Source: Litsea cubeba
Taxonomy: Eukaryota > Streptophyta > Magnoliopsida > Laurales > Lauraceae
Direction of reading: 5' to 3'
Length of the DNA: 64,000 bases
NCBI GenBank assembly: GCA_012931725.1
Contig: CM022955.1
Coordinates: forward strand, 13,498,137 to 13,562,136
Shown: piece by piece, positions 9,301 to 21,500 of the stretch
How positions within the stretch are numbered: the first letter of the stretch is position 1
Layout of the letters: each line of letters begins with the position of its first letter
Position numbers and translations under genes: made by a program
The notes under the pieces: model-generated
Databases searched by the model: none
What the model was told of the DNA's origin: nothing
Seen by the model: the letters and a program-made list of their open reading frames with translations, nothing else

Positions 9301-10321
9301 CCTTTTAGAGTTCAACTAGAATTAGATACTTTCTAATAATTGGGCTAGCGTGGGGACCACTAGGGATTCCTTAGAAAGCTGGCTCCAACTGGGACACGCG
9401 ACCCCACTTCTCATGTGTAATCCGGGCCCACAGTTAATTGTAAATAACTCCACTATATAAATGCAATTGAACTCCAGTCTTAGGAATATTACATAGAAGA
9501 CCCTAAGCTTCCACATTACCACAAGTAGGCCCCTCTATCAATATCCATGGATCAATTGGATCTGTCTTCCAAACTAGATCCATATCTTATTAATCTTGAG
9601 CCCCAATTAATTATAATGATCATAGGTACCTTTCCAATTAACTCTTAATCGGAATGGGTGCGCACTTACCAATGATAAATCCATTAATTGGCACAATGAG
9701 ATATTAGAGATAGATTCCATCTTAACCATTGAATGTTCCCACAGCTCTACTACCACGTACCCAAATTACCGAGGTGTTGACCTACAGTTGACCTCACTCA
9801 TTGGTGACTCAAAGCAAATGAATATATAGAAACTTGAGTTCATTAATGTCTCAGGATTGAGAGCCTATTGCTAGGGAATTATGAGAGCAAACCTTAAAGT
9901 AAATACAGTGTTTATAAGATGCTTCTCATGGTCCTTCAATACATCCAATGTACCAGCACTATGATCCAGAATCTTACATTCTGATGATCGAGACATATCA
10001 CACTATCTCATAGTGATCAAAGTGCTGCAACCTTGTCAGTATGAGATGTCCAATCTCATCACTGGTTGTGAAGATATTTAAGTATAAGATTTGTCACACA
10101 TGTCTCCTGTATGTAGATCTCATCCATACACATGTGTTACATCTAATAAACTTACGGACTCCGGTTCATCTCATGAACCATCATGTCATTCGTATTGGTT
10201 ATGTGCATGTATATAATAAATCACCATTCATCTCATGAAAGGAAAACATGAATATATTGATAAATAAAGAAATTAATCAATTTATTATATCATCTACTAG
10301 ATTGAGTCCATAAAACTAACA

Positions 10322-11131
10322 CTTAGATCAAAGATAGAATGAAAATAATGGATTCAACACATCATAGTTAGCATGCTAACATTCATTTACCAATAATTTA
10401 AACAAAGCATGAAACTTATGATTTAGAAAACTAAAACTTACTTAGAGATTTAACTTCATTAATCCAAGCTTTAACTTTCCAATAGACCCCTTGGTCTCCC
10501 TTAGTTCATCCCCTTTCTTTTGTCTCCAAACAACTCAAGGAAGACTAAAATGTTCAACACTTTTTCTCAAGGAATGAACTCATATTTATACTCAAAAAGT
10601 GAGTTGAAGCGTGTTCCCGGTCAACCCCATAGACAGCTCGGTCAACCCCGCCTCAACGGTCAAAATCTGACCATTTGAAAAAGTAGCCCAACGGCTCTTT
10701 GCTCGGTCGACCGACAGTGTGGGCTCGGTCGACCCACCACGCTGTGGGTCGACCGGGTCCAAGGACCTTTTTCCCAAATTTTAGTAAATTTCAAAGTGAT
10801 TTCTTTTGGGAACTTTGGGGCTAATAAATCAAGCTTAGAATCATGATTTAAATCAAACTAAGAGGATTAAAAACATGAAACATAAAAGGCCTAAAATGAT
10901 TTGAAACTTTTTAAAACCATTGGCTAGCTTGATTAAAAACTTTTTTTCAAAACTGAATGCATCCAAGTTTAAAATCAAAACATGCATGAACCAAGATTTT
11001 TAAAAGTCTTAAAAACCAATGCATGTAAAAATCAAGATTTCAAGATTCAAAATCCATGCAAGTGTGAAAATTCAAATGATGATTAAAATGATAATGCATC
11101 CATCAAATTGCAAAACACAAAATCCCTAACA
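10322..11131 (-). repeat. LTR A copy 1 (A1), right piece
   Basis: Continues LTR A to its terminus: on the minus strand it begins TGTTAGGGATTTTGTG (at 11131), as in A2. A TATA box (TATAAATA, minus) is at 10583-10590. Upstream of it, at 10618-10757, are GGTCGACC or GGTCAACC palindromic units. The base after 11131 is LINE sequence, so A1 was inserted in the LINE. Confidence 0.85.
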
Positions 11132-11952
11132 GATAAAGCTCACATTCTCAGTCTTTCTCCCCTACCTATGGACAAGAAAAAAATCTTCTTCCTACCTTGG
11201 TCTCCTGGGCAAAAGGAGTCTGACTGGCCTTCCATTGCCCTAGTTTGGATAAGACTCAAAGGGCTGCCTTATCACTGCTGGAGTCAAAACATCATCCTAT
11301 CTTTGGCAAACTCCATTGGGCAACCAATCAAGCTAGATGACATCACCATGGCTCAGAGACTACTCACCTATGCTAGCATGCTGGTCAGTATTGATCTCTC
11401 CAAGCCCAAACCTCCAACGATACTTATGGATCTACAAGGAGAAAGAGAGATGGAAATGAAAGTTGTATATGAGAATAGCTCCTGCTCAGTCTGTTTCATA
11501 GCCGACCGCTCTGACCAAGCTTGCCCCTCCTGAAATCATTCAGGTCATTCAACAAGTTCTTGCTCCTACAGCTCTCTCCATACCCAAAACTTCAGACCTT
11601 GCAGTCCCAGGCCAGCATAACAAAACTCCTTCTACCAGTTCTCCTGTTCTGAACCAACCCTTGAATGACCCTCCAAACAAGCTAAGTACAACCAACCAAA
11701 TTCTAGGTCTGACCATTACTCCGTCTTTGAATGCATTTCCCATTCACCCAAACCCTAAGACTCATAAATTAGCACAACTTGGTCCAGCTTCTGCAACCAC
11801 CCCTGCTCCTCGCTAGAACCAAGCCTTGACCTCTCCTTTAATAGATGCCCTCAACCAAACCCTTAACAAGCCGCTTCCTAACACTCTAACCCCAGAACCA
11901 CGAAACCCCCCTCCCCCCCAACCATTCTTCTTAGCCAACTCCATGGACCATG
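11132..11952 (+). pseudogene. LINE ORF1 fragment (DUF4283-like)
   Basis: Readable from about 11132 to 11532: SDWPSIALVWIRLKGLPYHC, then SLANSIGQPIKLDDITMAQR and LTYASMLVSIDLSKP. This is the pattern of the DUF4283 domain of plant LINE ORF1 nucleic-acid-binding proteins. A degraded CX2C region follows (CSVCFIADRSDQAC) and the frame breaks at 11533. The rest to 11952 is Pro/Thr/Leu-rich linker-like sequence. Not functional. Confidence 0.75.
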
Positions 11953-12273
11953 TGTTGTGCGCGTGTATGCGGAAACGTGAATCAGCGATCGAACGAACAA
12001 ACAACCACACAAGACAAATAATCAACACACAAGAGAATTACGTGGTTCGGCAATCTTGCCTACGTCCACGGGAAAGAAAACTCGACTCTCCTTTAGGTTC
12101 ACTCTCTCTCTATGTCTGTCTGTCTCTCTTGGGTTACACATTACATCATATATATAATGTTCTCTTTCTTACCCTCTAAGAAACCCTATCTTAGTCAATA
12201 AGAAAGTCCCGGTACAATTACCATAATACCCATGTCCATGAACCTACTTGGTCTGGACCTACTAAGCCCAACA
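11953..12273 (-). repeat. Copia-3 3' LTR
   Basis: Minus strand TGTTGGGCTTAG...GCGCACAACA. Polypurine tract GGAGGGGGAGAT lies at 12274-12285. TATA-like run near 12148-12156; hairpin motif at 12041-12070. Confidence 0.95.
12041..12070 (-). other. Conserved LTR hairpin motif (copia-3, 3' LTR)
   Basis: Minus strand: CGTGG, ACGTA, GGCA, loop AGAT, TGCC, GAA, CCACG. The identical copy in the 5' LTR is at 18282-18311. Confidence 0.7.
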
Positions 12274-12317
12274 ATCTCCCCCTCCAGACTATGGGGAAGA
12301 CGTCTTTGAACCCCTTA

Positions 12318-14026
12318 CTAGGAGTCCAGTCCTGCCAACTCTGAACACAGCTCCAGCTTTCCCTTAGACACGACCTTAGTCATCATGTCGGAGGGATTCT
12401 TGTCAGTGTGAATCTTTTCCAGCTTCATGAGATTCTTCTCGATGACCTCACGAATCCAATGAAATCTCACATCAACAGGCTTTGTGCGGGCATGGTATGT
12501 AGCGTTCTTGCTAAGATCCATGGCACTCTGACTATCACAGTAGACTACATACTCTCCTTGCTTCAAATCCAGTTCTTTAAAGAAATTCCTCAACCAAATC
12601 ATCTCCTTCCCTGCTTCATTAGCAGCTATGTATTCTGCTTCGGTTGTAGACAATGCTGTACACTTCTGCAACTTAGACTGCCAGGAAATAGCCCCCCCTG
12701 CAAAAGTAAATAAGTACCCAGATGTAGACAACCGACGATCAAGATCGCCTGCAAAATCAGCATCTGTAAAGCCTTCAAGTACTGGTTTTAAGCTTCCGAA
12801 ACACAAGCAAAAATCTGATGTACCTCTCAAATATCTGAAGATCCACTTCACTGCTTCCCAATGCTCTTTCCCAGGGTTAGAAAGAAATCTACTTACTACA
12901 CCCACTGCATGAGCAATGGCTGGCCGTGTACACACCATGGCATACATAAGACTCCCAACTGCTGAGGAGTATGGAACAGACATTATCCGTTCCTTTTCTC
13001 CACCTGTAGTCTGCACTGGAGAAGGAGTCGGTGTGAGATCAACCACTCCATCAACAACTTCATTAGACTTTTCAGTCTTTTCAATATCTCCAAAAAATTG
13101 GTCTTCATGAAACACCACATCCCTACTTCTGATAATTTTTCTCTTCTCTGGATTCCATAACCTGTAGCCAAACTCGGCTCCACCATAGCCAAGAAAAATG
13201 CAACACACTGCCTTATCATCCAGCTTTGAACGCTGCTCCTTTAGTACATGTGCAAAAGCCTTGCACCCAAATACCTTCAAATGAGAATAAGAAACATTTT
13301 TACCTGTCCATACTCTCTCCGGAAGATCAAAATCCAAAGGAACTGAGGGAGACCTGTTAATCAGGTAAACGGCAGTCAGAATAGCTTCAACCCAAAATGG
13401 TTTGGGTAGCTGTGCCACTCTAATCATGCATCTCATCCATTCAAGAATAGTACGGTTCATTCTTTCGGCTACACCATTGTGGTGTGGAGTACCAGGAACT
13501 GTTCTTTCATGTCGAATACCATGCTTCGAGCAATAGCCTTTAAACTGGTTGGATATGTACTCACCACCATTATCTGTGCGGAGACACTTCAAGAGCTTTC
13601 CTGTTTCTCTTTCAACCATGACATGAAACTACTGAATTACTTGGAACACCTGATCCTTCGATTTCAACGCATAAACCCAGACTTTCCTGGATGCATCATC
13701 AATAAATGTGACAAAAAGCTTATTGCCACCTAATGACTCCACCTCCATGGGACCACAAACATCAGAATATACCAAATCCAACACATTAGATTTTATAGTT
13801 GATGTTTTAGAGAAAGAAACCCTATGTTGTTTACCAAACAAATAATAATCACAAGGGTCAAGGGATGTACCATTAGAGTATTGAATCAAATCTTTCTTTG
13901 CCAATAACTGCAGTCCTTTCTCACTCATATGTCCAAGTCTCTTGTGCCACAGATTTGGAGAGGATCTGTCTTCAACAGCATTCAACACACCTTTGCATAG
14001 CTTCACATGTGTCTTGTACAGCGTAT
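12318..14026 (-). pseudogene. Copia-3 integrase to RNase H part of Pol; RT absent
   Basis: From the A2 insertion point the minus strand reads the integrase zinc domain (LWHKRLGHMSEKGL...CDYYLFGKQH) and core (DLVYSDVCGPM, LRTDNGGEYIS, HHNGVAERMNRT). One in-frame TAG at 13629-13631 replaces an expected Lys codon (QVIQ*FH). After VDLTPTPSPVQTTGGEKE the frame passes directly to VPYSSAVGSLMYAM, skipping the whole RT (about 400 residues in Tnt1). RNase H is complete by motif: FTDADFAGD, STTEAEYIAA, YCDSQSAMDLSKN. The expected Asp in TRPDIAHA is Ala. Confidence 0.92.
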
Positions 14027-15960
14027 TGAAAGTCCTGGGGATCCTTACCCTAGAGGGGGGGTGAATAGGGTGAGCTACTAATTAGTGATCAATTATGACC
14101 AATTTTAACTTCTTTAAATTAACTAGTCACTTGTGATGATTAACAAACAAAATGCGGAAGCTAATAAACAAAATCACCACAAAGCATACACCATAACACG
14201 ATGATTTATAGTGATTCGGCCTCAACGCCTACATCCACTCCGGGCTTGTGTTCCTACACCCCACCGGTATTCCACTATATATGCTTTCCAATAGGCTAAG
14301 CAATAACCTTTACAATATGCTTTTCTAGGCTAAGCAATAACCTCTTACAATATGCTTTTCAAGGCTAAGCAATAACCTCTTCAACCAAAAGGTTGGTTAT
14401 CTCTCTAAGTAGTGTCTATAATACACTTGATGGAGATTACAATTTTGGCTCAATACATTGCCTCTTAAATAGGCGGATATAAAAGTGAAAATCTAACTCA
14501 CACAAACACTATATGAATGCAAAGATGAATGCACAAAGTGTATGCATGATGTCCTCAATCAATTTGAAAATAAAAGCTCATAAATGTATGCCAAAGGCTT
14601 TTGAAAGTTTTAGCTCAAAACATTTATGATTGAGGAAATGCTAATCACATGTTAAAAGTAACTTGTAAAAGACATACCTAAGTATTCTACACAAGTTGTG
14701 AAATTCAAAGAACAAAACATGTGATGCATAAGGATTTCAATCAAATTAACAATGACGCTTAATGATTGTATGCTAAAAGCATTTTTAAAGTGTAAAACAC
14801 AAATATAGATTTGATTGAAATTAAGGGTCAAAACACATGTGTTTAAAAAGACAACTTGAAAATGATATACCAATCAATGTTTAAACAAGTTGTAAAACTT
14901 TAAAACCAAATACATGTGATTTATAAAGTTGTTGAATCCAAAACATAAGATAGATTTGAAAGTGATTTTCTTATGATGAAAAACAACAACCAAAGATTCA
15001 ACCAAGTATAGGAATCATGTTACATATGATTTCAAAGATGATTCCAAAATAAGATTCACATAGATATACCAATTAGAGTCCTACTTGGTTTGAATCATGG
15101 TGGTGCATCCAAAACAATGAATCAATTCAAAACATAAACATGTTAAGGACACAACAAATCATAGTTTAGCATGCTAACAAAGGTTTACCAATAATTAAAA
15201 CAAAGCATGAAAACATATGATTAGGAAAGTAAAGCCTACTTGTTGATTTAACTTAATGGATCCAAGCTTTAGCTTTCCTTAATGACCCTCTAGCCTCCCT
15301 TAGCTTATCCCCCTTTCTTTGGCCTCAAAACACCTCAAGGAGGGCCTAAAAGTTCCTCTCTTTTGGCTAAGGAATGAACTAGTATTTATACCCAAAAAGT
15401 GGGTTTCTGCGAGTCCCCGGTCGACCTGCACTTTCCCGGGTCGACCCGGGCTTCAACGGTCATAAAACTGACCGTTTGAAAAAGAGCTGTTGGCTCATTC
15501 CCGGTCGACCCGCAGTGGGCTCGGTCGACCGGGTCCATGGGCTCGGTCGACCGGCCACACTGCGGGTCGACCGGGTCCTCTAGACCAATTCCCCCAAAAA
15601 TGCATATTTTGCATATTTTAAAGTATTTTCAAATGGAGATTTTTGGGCCATAAATTCAAGCTAGAAAACATGTTTTAAAACATTCTAAGAGGTTTAAAAA
15701 CATGAAACATAAAAAGCCTAAAATGATTTGAAAGATTTAAAAAGCATAGGCTAGCTTGATTTAGAGAAATTCTTTTCAAAAATAAATGCATCCAAGATAA
15801 AAATAAAATCATGCATGAAACATAAGATTTACATGATTTAAAAATAATGCAAGTATAAAACAAGATTTCAAGTTATTTTAAATCAATGCTTATGTAAAAA
15901 TTCAAATGATGATTAAAACGATAATGCATCCATCAAATTGCAAACACAAAATCCCTAACA
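14027..15960 (-). repeat. LTR A copy 2 (A2): complete solo LTR
   Basis: 1934 bp, minus strand TGTTAGGGATTTTG...GGACTTTCA, flanked by TSD CGTAT (14022-14026 and 15961-15965). Removing it restores one continuous copia-3 frame across the site (GKACNT then LYKTHVKLC). TATA (minus) at 15383-15390, GGTCGACC units at 15418-15570, hairpin at 14210-14239, and three repeats of AGGTTATTGCTTAGCC (reverse complement, 14282-14377). No coding sequence. Confidence 0.95.
14210..14239 (-). other. Conserved LTR hairpin motif (A2)
   Basis: Minus strand: AGTGG, ATGTA, GGC, loop GTTGAG, GCC, GAA, TCACT. The outer stem has changed at both ends relative to copia-1, -2 and -3 (C-G to A-T), with one G-U pair. Confidence 0.65.
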
Positions 15961-17193
15961 CGTATTACACGCCTTCCCTCTCGCAAAAATAAGAGACCCT
16001 TTAGTGAGTTTCCACCTGCCATTTCCGAAGTAACTTTCATAACCTGCACGGTCCAATGAAGTCCCGGAAATCAGACTCAATCGCAGATCAGGAATATGTC
16101 GCATATATTTCAGCGTCATTGTACGACCAATATCGGTTTGAATGCAGACATTACCGATTCCAACAATATTCGAATGACTTGTGTTGCCCATCTTCACAGT
16201 GCCAAAGTCCCCTGCTTTGTACGTCGTGAACATCTCCTTACAAGGAGTAGCATGGTAGGATGCTGCTGTGTCAACAACCCACTCAACCTGATTATCTGAA
16301 ACACTCAAACACTCTTCAACTTCACTGGTCAGAATCACTACTTCATTATCCAAAGTAGCAGTAGTGTTAGTGTCATTCTTCTTCTCATTGTTGGTTTTTT
16401 TCTTTTCCTTCAAGGCAAATCAATTCTTTCTAATGTGACCCTCCTTGCCACAATGAAAGCATTTTCCAGACTTTTTCTTAGTCTGTGATTCCTTGCCACC
16501 TCTGGACTTGCCACGACCCCCCTTTGGTCCCCTACTCTTACTCCTCCCTCTATTCTCAGTAACAAAGGCCTGTGCATTATCTGTCCCTGCAGTTTTCCTT
16601 CTTGTTTCTTCATTTAACAAGCTGCTAGTAACTTGACTCATTGATAACACACCATCTGGAGTAGAGTTGCTCATGGAAACAACCGATGTCTCCAATGTAT
16701 CTGGTAAAGAACTTAGAAGAAATAAAGCTTGCATCTCATCATCAAGGACCATCTTTATTGTAGCCAGCTCATTCACAATGCATTGAAAATCATTTATGTG
16801 ATCTTCAATTTTACCACCCTCCTTGAATTTCATATTCACAAGCTTTCTAATCAGAAAAGTTTTGTTTACGGCGGTTTTCTTCTCATATCTTTCTTCTAAC
16901 TTCATCCAAAGGGTTCTCGCATTGGTTTCATTAGACACGTGATGAAATATACTGTTATCCACCCACTGTCTGATGTGACCAATGGTCTTTCTATGCATCT
17001 TTTTCCAATCTGGATCAGACATATCTTTTGGTCGGGCACTATCCCCCTCAATGGGATCATAGAGATCTTTGCAATAGAGTATATCCTCCATCTTAGGTTT
17101 CCAAATCAACCAATTGGTATGGTTGAGTTTGATCATGGTAGTGTTCACAGTGTTGTTCTCCATCTCAATTAAATAATCAAGAAATATAAACAA
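15961..17193 (-). pseudogene. Copia-3 Gag and protease
   Basis: Gag probably starts at MENNTVN (17163). Motifs: LNHTNWLIWKPKMEDIL, ARTLWMKLEERYEKKT and LFLLSSLPDTLE. The zinc knuckle CFHCGKEGHIRKN ends in TGA (16420-16422) exactly where the last Cys should be, a one-base Cys-to-stop change. The frame then continues without shift into protease (VEWVVDTAASYHATP, MGNTSHSNIVGIGNV) and stops at the A2 insertion. Apart from the single stop and A2, Gag and protease look complete. Confidence 0.9.
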
Positions 17194-18179
17194 CTGTCAC
17201 TAACCTCAATTTCTGCACCAATCTGTAGATCTCGTCACCATGAGCACGCTGGAAGAAACGGATCTGAAATCCGACTCTGGATGGCTCCGATATCGCAAAA
17301 ATAGTTTTCTGCGCTCCGATTGGTCAAACTTTCTTGTTGACCGTCAAGCTGCCAATCTTCTTCCACAGTTATGTAGATCTGCTCGCAACGAGTCTGTAGG
17401 CGCAAACGGATCTCCGATCTGACCTCGGATGATCAAGATATCGACGAAACAAGTTTCTGCCGTCAATCTGGTCAAACCCCTGTTGACCGTAAAGTGCGCT
17501 GACGTGGCGCTGACGTCAGCAGAATCTGGAGTGGGCTTCCTGTTCACGGGTCAGGCGAAACTGACCCAGAACCGACCTGACCTGGTCTTGCTGTGGGCTT
17601 GATGCGCTGGGCTTTCTGCAAGTGGGTCAGGTCAACCTGACCCGAACCCAACCTGGCCTGGCGTCTTCTTCTCCCCAAACAGAAACAGAACCCAGTTCTG
17701 TTTCTGTAAACAGAAGACGATGGAGTCTCAGCTCCTTTTCGCTTCCTCTCCGGCGATGGCGCAGCGGCACGGCACGGAAGCGGGACCGGCGATGGCGCAG
17801 CGGCCGGACGGCGGCGGACAGCGGTGGACTCCGGCGATGGCGGGCGACACACGGCGCACGGACGGTGTGCTCTATTCTGATGACAGCAGTGAACGACGGT
17901 GGTCGTTCTGCTTTCTCCGGCGACGATCTGCACAGCCCGAGCCCAGTGTCCTTGGTCTTCTTCTGCACTTCCGATTCCGACCAGATCACAGCCAAGGGAA
18001 ATCGTTCCCTGTTCCTGCGACTTCGGATTTCCGGCGAAACCCGATGAATGTGGCCCACCAGAGATCTGAACTGATCTCTGTCGATTTCCTGCAACGAAGA
18101 ACCACGTGCAGAAATCCGGATACCCTTGATCCGATCCGTCGATCGCAACGCGGCACAAACCAACCCTAGTAAACCCTAG
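17194..18179 (-). other. Long GC-rich structured leader of copia-3
   Basis: About 1 kb between PBS and gag, homologous in parts to the copia-2 leader (for example both share TCGGAG-CATCC and a GACCAAT segment near gag). It contains the same 12-bp palindrome GCTGACGTCAGC (17509-17520) and inverted repeats GGGTCAG/CTGACCC (17548-17567) and GGGTCAGG/CCTGACCC (17624-17643). A 204-codon minus-strand frame (17544-18158) is low-complexity without a recognised domain. Confidence 0.6.
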
Positions 18180-18191
18180 GCTCTGATACCA
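18180..18191 (-). other. Primer-binding site of copia-3
   Basis: Minus strand TGGTATCAGAGC, two bases inside the 5' LTR, for initiator-Met tRNA. Confidence 0.92.
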
Positions 18192-18193
18192 CT

Positions 18194-18518
18194 AGTTGTG
18201 CGCGTGTATGCGGAAACGTGAATCAGCGATCGAACGAACAAACAACCACACAAGACAAACAATCAACACACAAGAGAATTACGTGGTTCGGCAATCTTGC
18301 CTACGTCCACGGGAAAGAAAACTCGACTCTCCTTTAGGTTCACTCTCTCTCTATGTCTGTCTGTCTCTTTTGGGTTACACATTACATCATATATATATAT
18401 AATGTTCTCTTTCTTACCCTCTAAGAAACCCTATCTTAGTCAATAAGAAAGTCCCGGTACAATTACCATAATACCCATGTCCATGAACCTACTTGGTCTG
18501 GACCTACTAAGCCCAACA
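18194..18518 (-). repeat. Copia-3 5' LTR
   Basis: 325 bp. The inner end reads ...CACAACT (minus strand) instead of the ...CACAACA seen at the outer end of the other LTR. Hairpin at 18282-18311. TSD CCATG follows. Confidence 0.94.
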
Positions 18519-21500
18519 CCATGCACCCTAGCTTCTCTCCAAAAAGGTAGTTACTCCTAAACTCAAAATATCAAGGTCTAATGATGCTTTCTTTCTCTCA
18601 ATGACCTGCCGTATGAGGTTATCTCTGAAATCCTTAAGAAAATCCCAACGCCCACCATTGATATGTCCAACCCTTTCTCCATTCTAGAGAACTGCTCTTT
18701 TGCAAACCTTGCTCTCAACCCCAGCATTTATGGCTGCACTCTTCAGACCATCTTAAAGGTAACTTCTCCACAGAACCTCCTTCGGGCTTTGAACATTCTT
18801 AAAGTACTTCAGAAAAAATGGCACCACCTGAAGTTGATCCCAATCAAGCATCTACAGTTAAGCAACCGGGGAACCCAGCAAAAGTCGACCCTCAACACAT
18901 TCATCAAGCATCTTCCAACTCCTAAAAGGCAAAAGAAGGAGGACAAACCACATCTGGTTCTTTAAAAAACCAACAACCAGGCAAAGGAAAAAAATCTCTT
19001 TCGGCTTTAGTTACTCGCCCGATCACAAGGAGGTCTAGAGGAAAGATCATCTCCTCCAACTTATCCCCATGTTAAAAGTCTGATACTGGAACTATAGGGG
19101 AATTGCCAACAACCCTAACAAAAGAGCACTGGCAAACCTAGTTCACGAACACTCCCCATACCCGATCTTCATTTCTAAACCAATGTCCTCTTTCTCCTCC
19201 ACCCAATCCCTCCGGTTGAGTAACTTTTGTTTTGACACTTTCCACTCCAATGCTTCTCCCACCATTTTACAACCTCGGTCTCAGACTCATCCTCCCAACA
19301 CCTTACTATTCTACTCTCAAATCCAATTTCAGGCCTTTCAACTCTCATCACAGGAGTTTATCAACAACCCTTGTTACAAGAAAGACCTCTGGAATGTGCT
19401 CATTTAACTCCTCCTCAACCACCTTGCCCTGGTGTGTCCTAGGAGACTTCAATGCAATCCTAACTCATGCAGAAAATCTTAACCGCCAATCAAATCCCTC
19501 TTCTTTCAGAGACTTCCATTCAGCAGTTATGTAAGTTGGCCTATTGGATATCCACTACTCAGGCAACAAATTCACTTGGTCTAATAATAGACAGAGTCTT
19601 TCCTATGTTGCAATAAGGCTAGACCAAGCCTTAGTCGACACCCAATGGCTGGCCAGCTACACCGATCCTACTGTCCATCACCTTACTAGGATCTCCTCTG
19701 ACCATAGTTCAGTTCTTTTGGATCAGAAAAACCCAACCCCTGCCTCCAATGCTCCTTTCAAGTTTGAAAACAAGTGACTGCTCCACCCATCCTTTCTATC
19801 AGTTGTTAAATCCAGCCGGAATACTTCGATAGATAGAAATCCCCAGTTCATTCTTGCCCAAAAGCTCAAGGCTTTAAAGCAGACTCTCAAACAATGGAGT
19901 AAGACCATCTATGGCCAGATTCATCAAAACATCAATGCAGCTGAGGCTAATGTCCCGCACTGCAGCAGCAGTTTGATTCAACTCCCTTGGACTCATTTCA
20001 GGAAGCACTTCTGACAGCAAAATCAGCTCTCCAATAAGCACTCGAAGCCCAAGAGACCCATTGGAAATAGAGATCTAGAATTTTTTGGCTGAATGAGGGT
20101 GAGTAAAACACCGAATTTTTTCATCAATCAACTAAGGTCCAGAGCTCTTTTAACAAAATCAACCACATCTCAGTTGATGGTAGCAAGACAGAAGATCCAG
20201 CAATCCTCCAAGCTGAAGTAGTGGAGTTCTTCTCAAACCTCTTCAAAAACCTCAAGATTGTCAACCCAACCCGTACTATTCCAGATCAATAGTTAGCCCA
20301 AAGGTATCAGATTTTGAAAACTCCTCCCTCATTTCTATGCCTTCAGATGCAGAAATCAAAGCTGCAGTCTTTGCTCTAAAGCAAAACAGATCTCCAGGCC
20401 CTGATGGCTTCAATGGTGTCTTTCTCACCTCAACATGGGGCATCATTGGCCAAACTGTTTCCCAGGCTGTGCGACACTTCTTCCAAACTAAAAGAATTCA
20501 TAAAGCATCCAATGCTTTCTTCTTAGCCCTCAACCCTAAAACTAAATCTCCTGAAACTTTTGCTAATTTCAGACCAATTAGCTTGCTAAACTTTTCTTAT
20601 AAAAGCATTTCTAAAATCCCCGCTTCTAGACTCACCAAAACTTTGCCTACCTTAATTTCTCCCCATCAAGCAGCCTTCATCAAAGGTAGGAACATTCAAC
20701 ACCAATTGGGTTTGGCTTTTGAGCTCTACCCAAAGCTAAACTCTAACCTCAGCAAAGGATCTTTCTGCCTCAAGTTAGACATCTTTAAATCTTTTGACAA
20801 ACTGAATTGGTCTTTTTTATTCTTAGCTCTCAAATTCTTCCATTTCCATGAAACTTGGATCTCCTTGATCAGAGACTGCATTTATATAACCAGAGGATCT
20901 GTTCTTCTCAACCGTATTCCTCAAGGTTTATTTAGCTCCTCTTGCGGCCTCAGACAAGGTGACCTCTTATCTCCCTACCTATTCATCATAGCATAAGAAA
21001 TCTTGAGCCTCCACCTTCATAACCTTCAAACTCAAGGGATACTTCACCCTCTCTCTATTGTTCCCTCAACACCTTGCCACCTCTGCTTATGCAGACGACA
21101 TCCTCATCTTTATGTAAGGAGCTAGCTCCAGCGTCCTTGCTTTGTAAGAACTCCTTGAGATCTACCAATCCTCAACAGGTCACTTTTTCAATCTCTAAAA
21201 GAGCCAGTTACACATGGGAAAGTGTGGTAACAGCCAAAAGAAAAGGATTTTCTCTATTTTAGGAATCCAAGAGTCTTTGGTTCAGCTAAAACACATAGGA
21301 ATCCCGACTGTCTTTGCACTACAAAAAGGCCCCATTTCTTTCCTCTTATAGACTCAGTCGATGCACGGGCGGCACGGCTGTCTGCATGGAAAGCTAAATC
21401 CCTCTCCTTTGCTAGTCGCATCATTCTTGTCAAGCATGTGCTCTCAATATCACCATACACCTAGCCGCCACCTTGCCCCTTCCTGCCTCCATTTGCAAAG

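Larger units (their letters stand above)
4346..10321 (-). repeat. LTR B (solo LTR, about 1.8 kb) interrupted by copia-2
   Basis: On the minus strand this unit begins TGTTAGTTTTATGG (at 10321) and ends ...CCTATTTCCAACA (at 4346). Its two parts, 4346-4750 and 8910-10321, are separated by copia-2, whose CTAGA TSD proves the join. It has a minus-strand TATA box at 9028-9037 and a strong hairpin at the predicted transcript start. No internal retrotransposon sequence is attached, hence a solo LTR. The flanks are not a 5-bp TSD but a direct repeat of about 38 bp with two mismatches. Confidence 0.75.
11953..18518 (-). mobile_element. Copia-3: Tnt1-like copia element, RT deleted, disrupted by LTR A2
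   Basis: LTRs at 11953-12273 (321 bp) and 18194-18518 (325 bp) are flanked by TSD CCATG (11948-11952, 18519-18523). They differ by about three substitutions plus a 4-bp TA-repeat indel. The minus strand carries PBS, gag, protease, integrase and RNase H; the RT is missing. Two in-frame stop codons and the insertion of LTR A2 make it defective now. Pol reads closest to tobacco Tnt1 in my memory of the family. Confidence 0.95.
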
